Shown: piece by piece, positions 15,570 through 21,399 of the stretch
Layout of the letters: every line of letters starts with the position of its first letter
How positions within the stretch are numbered: the stretch's first letter is position 1
NCBI GenBank assembly: GCA_934402395.1
Contig: CAKRTQ010000022.1
Coordinates: 1 to 21,399 of the forward strand
Length of the DNA stretch: 21,399 nt
Direction of reading: 5' to 3'
Origin: an uncultured Eubacteriales bacterium
Lineage (GTDB): Bacteria > Bacillota > Clostridia > Oscillospirales > CAG-272
Notes under the pieces: model-generated
Databases searched by the model: none
Told to the model about the DNA's origin: nothing
What the model saw: only the letters and a program-made list of their open reading frames with translations
Position numbers and translations under genes: made by a program

Positions 15570-15593
15570 AGTCCCGCCTCGGTTTACGGGACT
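15570..15593. other. Intercistronic hairpin after the solute-binding protein gene
   Basis: AGTCCCG (15570-15576) pairs with CGGGACT (15587-15593) around a 10-nt loop, eight nt beyond the stop codon. It lacks a U-run. Such a position commonly protects an upstream binding-protein transcript and lowers downstream expression (inference). Confidence 0.5.
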
Positions 15594-15600
15594 CGGTATC

Positions 15601-17010
15601 TTAATATTCGCACTCCTCGATGGCTGCCTCGAATGCCTTTTTGATCTCAGCGTCAACATCGGACGAAGAATCGATCGTCAGGCACTTTGCAAGCAGTGCG
15701 CCGACCTGGCTGCGAGCCTGCGAGGAACCGTTGAATGCAGGGGAAGTGTAGTATGCGTTTTCCTGCTCAAGGCAGACCTTTGCGCTGAGTGCGGAAATGT
15801 ACTTACCGCCGTCGGCGTTGGCTATGAACTTTGCGTAGGTCTCGTTGTTTGCGACAGACTTGAGAACGGGAACGTAGCCGGATGCCATTGAGAATTCAGC
15901 CTGGAACTCAACGCTTGTGGTAAGGAACTTGACGAACAGCCAGGAAGCCACGACCTCCTGCGGGTTGTCCTTCTTGAATATGCAGACGCTCGGTCCCTGA
16001 GAAATGACCTTGGGCTTATCGGCGTTTACCTGCGGAATGGTCGCAATGCCTACCTCGAAGGGGTAGTTGCCGCTCTCATCGGCAGTGGGACGCTGATGCG
16101 TCGCACCTGCGGACGAACCGATGGACATATAGCTTTTGGTTCCGGTCTGAGCGGTGAAAAGTCCGGATGTGTAGGAGCCGTAAAGGGTCTGGGTGGTGAG
16201 GTAGCCCTTCTGGTACCATTCGCGGAACTTCTTCACGAACTCGCGGTTCTTATCGTTATTGAAGAGGTAGTGTTCGCCGCTTGCGCTGGTGTAGGGTGAG
16301 CCGTACTGCTCGCACATGGTTATGAACCAGTTGCCCTCGCTGTCGTAGCCGAGCGGGATGGATTCGGGGTCGATCTCCTTGATCTTTGCGCAAAGAGCCT
16401 CAAGCTCGTCCCATGTCTTGGGGAGTGTGAGATTGTTCGCATCAAAGAAGGTCTTGTTGTAGTAAAGGACCTCGGTGGACTTGGAGAAGGGCATCGTGTA
16501 CATCAGGCTGTCGCCGAACTGGCGTCCCTCGTTGTAGTAAGCCTCGATAAAGTCTTTCTTCTGCTCGTCGGTAAGACCGAGAGTTTCGGTCGTGCCGTCG
16601 GCGCGGGTGACTGTCAGCTTGCTGTCGATGAGGTTGTCAAGGGTGGCAACAACACCTGCAAGATTATAAAGAGCCACGTGGTCCGGGTAGCAGTACGCTA
16701 TGTTGGGCTGCGTTCCGGTGGTGATCTCGGTGCTGATCTGGTTTCTTACGTCGTCGTAAGAACCGACCTGCTCATGCTCGATATGGATATTGGGATAGAT
16801 CTTGTTGAACTCCTCGATGTTGACTTTAAGCACATCGGAAAGGTTCGAACCCATGGTGTGATAGAATTTGATGGTTACTTCGCTTCCGTCATAACCGCCT
16901 TCCGGCACCTCAAAGTTGGGGGTTGCCTTTGTCTGATTGTTGCATGACGACAGCGCAAATACCGATACGAGCATCAGCATTGCCATCAAGATCGCAGTGA
17001 TTCTTTTCAT
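15601..17010 (-). CDS. Extracellular solute-binding lipoprotein of a UgpB/sugar-type ABC importer
   Basis: This is a 469-residue family-1 solute-binding protein, anchored at Cys23 in ALSSC. The start of the mature protein (EVTIKFYHTMGSNLSDVLK, then IEEFNKIYP) and the central FSKSTEVLYYNKTFF with TWDELEALCAKIK are typical of UgpB and related glycerol-3-phosphate or sugar binders. The ligand cannot be fixed; a phosphodiester or nucleotide-derived ligand is possible because of the nuclease next door. ATG 17010 is preceded by AGGAGGAA. It is separated from the permease genes by 367 nt containing repeat R5, so it may have its own promoter. Confidence 0.92.
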   Translation of the reverse strand: MKRITAILMAMLMLVSVFALSSCNNQTKATPNFEVPEGGYDGSEVTIKFYHTMGSNLSDVLKVNIEEFNKIYPNIHIEHEQVGSYDDVRNQISTEITTGTQPNIAYCYPDHVALYNLAGVVATLDNLIDSKLTVTRADGTTETLGLTDEQKKDFIEAYYNEGRQFGDSLMYTMPFSKSTEVLYYNKTFFDANNLTLPKTWDELEALCAKIKEIDPESIPLGYDSEGNWFITMCEQYGSPYTSASGEHYLFNNDKNREFVKKFREWYQKGYLTTQTLYGSYTSGLFTAQTGTKSYMSIGSSAGATHQRPTADESGNYPFEVGIATIPQVNADKPKVISQGPSVCIFKKDNPQEVVASWLFVKFLTTSVEFQAEFSMASGYVPVLKSVANNETYAKFIANADGGKYISALSAKVCLEQENAYYTSPAFNGSSQARSQVGALLAKCLTIDSSSDVDAEIKKAFEAAIEECEY

Positions 17011-17054
17011 TTGATTGTTCTTCCTCCTGAAAATGAATGTTTTATATGTATAAA

Positions 17055-17068
17055 GACCGGCACCGGTC
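17055..17068. other. Small GC hairpin upstream of the solute-binding protein gene
   Basis: GACCGG and CCGGTC face each other across two bases. On the minus strand TTTATACATATAAA follows directly. This could be a weak attenuator for transcripts arriving from the permease genes. The AT-rich part could also hold a -10 for the binding-protein gene, but no good -35 is seen. Confidence 0.3.
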
Positions 17069-17071
17069 CTA

Positions 17072-17310
17072 ATACCTTTTTTGAACTCGGGGGCGTTGAT
17101 CAGATTTTTAACTTCATACCCCGATGGCAGGCGGGGAATAAAGCTTATACAGATGCTTCAGTACAACTGCCCCGCCGCGTTTAGCCGTGCCACAGCACGG
17201 CTAAACCTGAAAACAGGCAAGAGCGTATCCATATCTTCCTGCCGCCGGAAAGTCATATCGGAACATTATCAATTATTCTACTTTGTTTGGGCTAAGCCGC
17301 TTTGCGTCTC
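17072..17310 (+). repeat. Dispersed repeat R5, inserted between permease and binding-protein genes
   Basis: It begins ATACCTTTTTT-GAACTCGGG, has a module one base shorter than 46 nt (from 17086), GGCGGGG (17130-17136) and the perfect 12-bp hairpin at 17179-17206 identical to that of R1. Positions 17130-17300 nearly match 7481-7647. The second hairpin is interrupted: GGGCTAAGCCGC is present at 17289-17300 but its partner is replaced by unrelated sequence. From 17311 to 17377 nothing else is recognised. Confidence 0.9.
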
Positions 17311-17377
17311 AAAGAAAAGGCGGGGCTGATATGAATTCAGAAAAGCAGAGAATTTTCAGTTCAGTTACCCACGCCCG

Positions 17378-18271
17378 TTACCCTTTTATCCCGCTTCTGC
17401 TGACTCCGTGCATAATGTACTTGCGCAAAAACAGGAACACCAGGAAGAGCGGCAGTGATACGAGCGCGACAGCCGCCATCTGTACGGGATAGTTCGTCTG
17501 GTCGCTCGCGTCCTTGAACGCGTTGCGCAGACCGTTTGTGATAAGCCGGTGCGCCTCATCGTTAGCCACGAGCCGCGGCCAGATGTATGAGTTCCACGCA
17601 CCCATCATTTTAAGTATCGTTATCGATATCAGCGTCGGCAGCGACAGCGGTATCATGACCTTCCAGAGGTACTTGAGATCGCTCGTGCCGTCAACCTTCG
17701 CGGCGAGATACAGCTCATTGGGTATCTGCAGGAAGTTCTGCCGCAAAAGGTAAATGTAAAACACGCTGACAAGGAAGGGAACTATCAGGACCGTATAGGT
17801 CTCGCGCCATCCGAATTTTGTTACCGTTATATAGTTCGTGATTGTGAAAAGCTCGCCGGGGATCATCATTGTTGCCAGCATTGCCGAAAACATAAGATTT
17901 TTACCCTTGAATTCAAGGCGTGCGAAGGCGAATGCCGAAAGCACTGTGATGATGAGCGACAGGATCGTTGAAACTATACCGACATACGCGGTGTTGAGGA
18001 ACAGCCTGCCGAGATTTGCGGTCGTGAACGCCTCGGCGTAGTTGCTCCACAGGACCTTTTTCGGCCAGAACGTCGGCACCGGCTCGCGGTACTCGGCGAG
18101 CGATTTGAGCGATGAGTTTATCATCCAGTAGAACGGGAAGAGCACGCACACGGCAACAATGATAAGGAACAGATATGTTCCCACAAGCACCGCGACCTTT
18201 GCCACCTTCTGCTTTGCGGAGGTCCTTGCGAGATCTCTCTCATGCATTACGACAGATCTTTTATCCGACAT
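17378..18271 (-). CDS. ABC transporter permease, carbohydrate type (UgpE/MalG-like)
   Basis: This 297-residue inner-membrane protein has about six transmembrane segments, the first around VGTYLFLIIVAVCVLFPFYW. The EAA loop that docks the ATPase reads ELYLAAKVDGTSDLKYLWKV. ATG 18271 is chosen because GGAGG lies 8 nt upstream; the in-frame TTG at 18289 overlaps the preceding stop and has no such site. It pairs with the permease just upstream and the ATPase at 19205. Confidence 0.95.
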   Translation of the reverse strand: MSDKRSVVMHERDLARTSAKQKVAKVAVLVGTYLFLIIVAVCVLFPFYWMINSSLKSLAEYREPVPTFWPKKVLWSNYAEAFTTANLGRLFLNTAYVGIVSTILSLIITVLSAFAFARLEFKGKNLMFSAMLATMMIPGELFTITNYITVTKFGWRETYTVLIVPFLVSVFYIYLLRQNFLQIPNELYLAAKVDGTSDLKYLWKVMIPLSLPTLISITILKMMGAWNSYIWPRLVANDEAHRLITNGLRNAFKDASDQTNYPVQMAAVALVSLPLFLVFLFLRKYIMHGVSRSGIKG

Positions 18272-18285
18272 CTCTCTCACCTCCG

Positions 18286-19227
18286 TCAATAATGTACCCG
18301 TTTCTTGCTGACCTGAAGGTTCACAAGAGTTACGGCAAGGATTATCACAAAGAGTATCAGTGCAGCTGCACTGGCACGTCCCTGACTGTCATTGGCAAGC
18401 GCATCGTAAATAAAGCCCACCATTGTGTTGAGTCTGCCCGCGTCATCGGCAGGTCCCATTTTCTCGCCGAATATACCGACAATGCTCGTATATTCCTTGA
18501 ATCCGCCGATAAAGCCGGTGATTATGACATAAGCAAGCATCGGGGAGAGGAGCGGCACGGTGATCTTTGTGAATATACGGCGGCGCGATGTGCCGTCGAT
18601 ACGCGCAGCATCGTAATACTGGCGGTTTATGCTTTGCAGTCCGCCAAGCAGTATGAGTATCTTGAAGGGCAGGGCATTCCAGACTATGTAGATTATCATT
18701 ACCGCCATGTTAGCAGCATACGACGAACCTGCATTTATCCAGTTTACCGCCTTACCGCCGAAAAATTCGATCACATTGTTTATGATACCGGCGGTAACGA
18801 TTATCTCGTTTTCTGTCCCGAAAAAGCTGCCGACGATATTGAACATTGCCGCAAAGACCATGCCGATAGCAATGGAGTTCGTCACGTATGGCAGGAAGAA
18901 TATCGTTTGCAGTATCTTCTGAAATCTCTTTATCGAGTTCAGCCCCACAGCGATAAGCAGAGCGATTATCGTTGAAAGCGGAACTGTCCACACGCAGAGC
19001 AGCACGGTGTTTTTGAGGCATGAAAGGAAGCGTCTGTACTTCACTACCTTAACAAAGTTGCCTACACCGAATTTGAACGATTCTCCGCCAACCGATGCAA
19101 GTCCGCTGTAGCCTTCAAGAAATGCCATCCTCACCGTATTGATTATCGGCCACACGGTAAAGACCAGCAACAGAACTATCGCGGGCGAAAGGTAAAGCCA
19201 CGCCTTATACTGATTCTTTCTTTCCAT
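18286..19227 (-). CDS. ABC transporter permease, carbohydrate type (UgpA/MalF-like)
   Basis: This 313-residue inner-membrane protein starts with the typical AWLYLSPAIVLLLVFTVWPI segment and carries the EAA loop QYYDAARIDGTSRRRIFTKI. A loop of about 35 residues in the middle (around FFGTENEIIVTAGIINN) is longer than in many relatives. ATG 19227 follows AAAAGGA and lies inside the 3' end of the ATPase gene, a 23-nt overlap implying tight co-translation. The next permease starts 14 nt after its stop. Confidence 0.95.
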   Translation of the reverse strand: MERKNQYKAWLYLSPAIVLLLVFTVWPIINTVRMAFLEGYSGLASVGGESFKFGVGNFVKVVKYRRFLSCLKNTVLLCVWTVPLSTIIALLIAVGLNSIKRFQKILQTIFFLPYVTNSIAIGMVFAAMFNIVGSFFGTENEIIVTAGIINNVIEFFGGKAVNWINAGSSYAANMAVMIIYIVWNALPFKILILLGGLQSINRQYYDAARIDGTSRRRIFTKITVPLLSPMLAYVIITGFIGGFKEYTSIVGIFGEKMGPADDAGRLNTMVGFIYDALANDSQGRASAAALILFVIILAVTLVNLQVSKKRVHY

Positions 19228-20341
19228 AGCTCATATCCTTTTCTTCTCCGAAACGGATTCTTTCTTCGGTCTCTTTATTAAATATGAAGGTTTTGTTCGG
19301 CTTGAGGTCGAATCTCACGGTCCCGGCGGCTGTGTTCACCTTGTTGTCGGAGCCTATTATCGACCGCACGACCGGGTTTGCCGATGCCGCATGGCGCGAA
19401 ACTATGCTCACATCGCGTCCCATTACCTCAACGCCCGAAAGCTCGCAGGTGAATCTTCCGGCATCGTTCAGTATAAATCCCTCCGGACGCACTGCCGCAA
19501 ACACCTCGCCGTCCGGCGCGCCCTTGACGTCGAGCACTGCCTCGTCGCCTATGTACAGCTGCTCGTTTCTGACCTTGCCCGCAAACACGTTGATCGGCGG
19601 TGTGCCGAGGAACTTTGCCACAAAGAGGTTCACCGGGTCGTCATACACCTTCTGCGGCTCGCCGACCTGCTGGACCACGCCCTTTTTCATGACAACTATC
19701 ATGTCGGAGATGCTCATTGCCTCTTCCTGGTCATGCGTTACGAATACGGTGGTTATCTGTGTTTCGCGCTGGATACGGCGTATCTCCTCGCGCGTCTGGA
19801 GTCTCAGTCTCGCATCGAGGTTTGAGAGCGGCTCGTCAAGCAGAAGCACACGGGGCATTTTGACCAGTGCGCGCGCTATCGCCACACGCTGCTGCTGACC
19901 GCCGGAAAGCTCGCTCGGCTTACGGTCGAGCAGCTCATCTATCTGAACGAGCTTTGCCGCTTCCTCGGCGCGCTTCAGCATGTCGTCCTTTGAAAGCTTA
20001 TCCGCACCCTTGAGATTCTGAAGCGGAAAGAGTATATTCTGTTTTACCGTAAGATGCGGGTAAAGGGCGTAATTCTGAAAAACCAGTCCCACGCCGCGAT
20101 TTTCGGGCGAGAGTGACGTCACATCATCCTCGCCGAAAAATATTTTTCCCTTTGTGGGGGTCTGAAGTCCGGATATCATATAAAGTGTGGTGCTTTTACC
20201 GCATCCCGACGGACCGAGAAGTCCTATGAGCTTGCCGTCCGGCACTTCGATGCTGAAATCGTTGACCGCCACGACCTCCTCGTTTGATTTCTTGTTCCGG
20301 CTTGGGAAGATCTTTGTTACGTTCTCCAAAACGATTTTCAT
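19205..20341 (-). CDS. ABC transporter ATP-binding protein (UgpC/MsmX type)
   Basis: This is a 378-residue ATPase that powers import. Visible elements are Walker A GPSGCGKST (43-51), Q-loop Gln89, the signature LSGGQQQ (145-151), Walker B LLLDEP (166-171) and switch His203. A C-terminal TOBE-type regulatory domain (about 240-360) contains AAVRPEGFIL. ATG 20341 is preceded by AAGGCGG. It follows the RDD gene by 27 nt and overlaps the first permease. MsmX-like ATPases can serve several importers, but here the dedicated permeases adjoin it. Confidence 0.97.
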   Translation of the reverse strand: MKIVLENVTKIFPSRNKKSNEEVVAVNDFSIEVPDGKLIGLLGPSGCGKSTTLYMISGLQTPTKGKIFFGEDDVTSLSPENRGVGLVFQNYALYPHLTVKQNILFPLQNLKGADKLSKDDMLKRAEEAAKLVQIDELLDRKPSELSGGQQQRVAIARALVKMPRVLLLDEPLSNLDARLRLQTREEIRRIQRETQITTVFVTHDQEEAMSISDMIVVMKKGVVQQVGEPQKVYDDPVNLFVAKFLGTPPINVFAGKVRNEQLYIGDEAVLDVKGAPDGEVFAAVRPEGFILNDAGRFTCELSGVEVMGRDVSIVSRHAASANPVVRSIIGSDNKVNTAAGTVRFDLKPNKTFIFNKETEERIRFGEEKDMSYGKKESV

Positions 20342-20368
20342 TTTCCGCCTTACCTTCTTACCTTTCGT

Positions 20369-21166
20369 TTAATATTCGCTCCTCGCAGCTTCCTCCGCCG
20401 CGAGCTTTCTTTTATATTCTACAAGCTCATCAGTGCTTTCAAATATCCGCTGTGTCGCGTAGTCCGCCGTCATTGTTCCCGCTATCAGGTCATGTATCGG
20501 GGACCGCGTTTTTGTTGCCGCCACAAGTATTATCTGCAAAATGCCTAACATGGCTATCACGGCTGTGCCGACCACGCCGAGCATACGGAAGTATATCATC
20601 ACGATCATCAGCACCGGCACCATTGTTTCGATAGTGTACTTGCCGAGAAATGTGCGCACGAAAAGCGCCACGGGCGTTATCCTCACCGAGTCGGTACGGC
20701 AGACGCAGATGCCGAATATTTTCTTTCCGAGCGTTCTGCCCTCTCCGAGCACCAGCGGGAGCGCGAATTCCAGCACCGCGAACGCCAGAAGGATGGATAT
20801 TGACAGTATCGTTATCGCAAGATTCACCACTATCCCGAATGTGCGCACTATCCCCTCGTCCGAATTCAGCGCGGCAGCGGCTTCGTCATACTTCCGCCGC
20901 GCCTCCTCGGGCAGCGCATTGTATTCGTCCTCGGTTATGTCAAAGCTGACGCCGTATTTTTCCTCGGCGTCGGCGTATGCTTTTTCAAGCTCTGCGGCGT
21001 GCCGGTCGTATCCCGTCACAGCCGACAGGATAAGTGCAACTGCCACGGCAAGCACAGCCAACAATATAGCGTCAAACAAAAATGCCGACGCTCGTTTGTA
21101 AATGTTCATTTGGACCGACTGCTCCGCACGGCGAAGCATTCCTTTCGCCTTGAGATCGCGGATCAT
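20369..21166 (-). CDS. RDD family membrane protein
   Basis: This protein of up to 265 residues has about four transmembrane segments. RDD hallmarks are Arg25 and Asp32 in RASAFLFD, GRTLGKKIFGICV in the centre, and SPIHDLIAGT (Asp226) before the last polar tail. Between helices 1 and 2 is a charged helical insert (about 52-105) rich in Glu, Ala and Tyr. Function of the family is poorly defined; ion transport has been proposed for some members. The start is uncertain: ATG 21166, 21139 (AAGG 8 nt upstream) and 21109 (direct start of the RDD core) are all in frame. It is first in the transporter transcription unit. Confidence 0.85.
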   Translation of the reverse strand: MIRDLKAKGMLRRAEQSVQMNIYKRASAFLFDAILLAVLAVAVALILSAVTGYDRHAAELEKAYADAEEKYGVSFDITEDEYNALPEEARRKYDEAAAALNSDEGIVRTFGIVVNLAITILSISILLAFAVLEFALPLVLGEGRTLGKKIFGICVCRTDSVRITPVALFVRTFLGKYTIETMVPVLMIVMIYFRMLGVVGTAVIAMLGILQIILVAATKTRSPIHDLIAGTMTADYATQRIFESTDELVEYKRKLAAEEAARSEY

Positions 21167-21248
21167 CCCTTTACCGTCATCGGCAAAAAGATGCGGAAAT
21201 GTGCTCCATCACGGCGCACCTTCCCCCTCCCGGAAATCTTCCTCTTAT

Positions 21249-21276
21249 ATTATAACATATTCCCACACAAAATCAA
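21249..21276 (-). promoter_or_regulatory. Promoter of the RDD/ABC transporter operon
   Basis: On the minus strand TTGATT (21276-21271), 16 bp, then TATAAT (21254-21249). The -10 is perfect and the -35 fits at four positions. Transcription would start near 21242, leaving a leader of about 76 nt to ATG 21166. The promoter abuts the boundary of repeat R6. Confidence 0.7.
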
Positions 21277-21277
21277 T

Positions 21278-21399
21278 ACCTTTTTTTAAACTCGGGTGGC
21301 GTTGGATCAAATTTTGAGCTTTATACCCCGATGGCAGGCGGGGAATAAAGTTATGTAGATGCTTTAGTGCAGTTGCCCCGCCGCGTTTAGCCGTGCTGC
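21278..21399 (+). repeat. Dispersed repeat R6 (cut by the window edge)
   Basis: It starts at the same boundary as R3 and R5 (ACCTTTTTTTAAACTCGGG), with the 46-nt module at 21291-21336, then GGCGGGG (21337-21343) and the first half of the GTTTAGCCGTGC hairpin at the right edge. After GTGCTG the sequence departs from R1 and R5 just as the window ends. Confidence 0.88.

Noticed and set aside
17283..17492. Short plus-strand ORF at the R5 edge
   Set aside because: It spans the repeat end and the antisense of the permease C terminus and has no recognisable motif.

Overview
The window looks like chromosome from an anaerobic, GC-rich member of the Clostridia (Bacillota), probably an uncultured gut-type lineage. 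This placement is inferred from gene content: a transketolase split into two subunits, an alpha/beta E1 2-oxoacid dehydrogenase with E2 and E3, lipobox lipoproteins, an ECF-type vitamin transporter component and a UgpABC/MsmX-like importer. Clear GGAGG-type ribosome binding sites and TTGACA-N17-TATAAT promoters fit it. No rRNA, tRNA, phage gene or transposase was recognised.

Layout. Positions 1-387 hold five copies of an exact 77-bp tandem repeat that continues beyond the left edge. Positions 421-5074 (minus strand) are a four-gene 2-oxoacid (pyruvate or acetoin type) dehydrogenase operon in the order E1alpha, E1beta, E2, E3. It is divergent from a plus-strand pair, lipoate-protein ligase (5288-6277) and a serine hydrolase (6291-7424). 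The divergent promoter region carries two copies of TCATGTAATTACA, probable operators of an unidentified regulator. Positions 7425-7924 are long intergenic repeats ending in a bidirectional terminator. Positions 7966-9759 (minus) are the two transketolase halves behind a consensus promoter. Upstream of them is an unusual ECF S component (9849-11219) carrying an inserted extracytoplasmic domain. Positions 11305-11888 are a large inverted repeat. Positions 11891-21166 (minus) are one functional cluster: RDD membrane protein, MsmX/UgpC-type ATPase, two permeases, a solute-binding lipoprotein, a secreted staphylococcal-nuclease-like lipoprotein and a large lipoprotein with tandem OB-like repeats. 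A dispersed repeat splits this cluster between permease and binding protein, and another copy runs off the right edge.

How the genes fit together. LplA would attach lipoate to the E2 lipoyl domain, which explains the divergent arrangement and probable co-regulation of lplA and the dehydrogenase operon. The E2 catalytic domain has lost the usual active-site His and Asp, so its chemistry is uncertain. The transporter cluster places a secreted nuclease and an OB-domain lipoprotein beside a complete importer, which suggests surface degradation and uptake of nucleic acid or its breakdown products (inference).

The most unusual feature is a family of non-coding repeats. The 77-bp tandem array and six long dispersed elements share one 46-nt module of nearly constant length (CTCGGG at the start, usually CCCCGACAGTG at the end). 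The long elements add strong, conserved hairpins, and two of them begin exactly at a stop codon.
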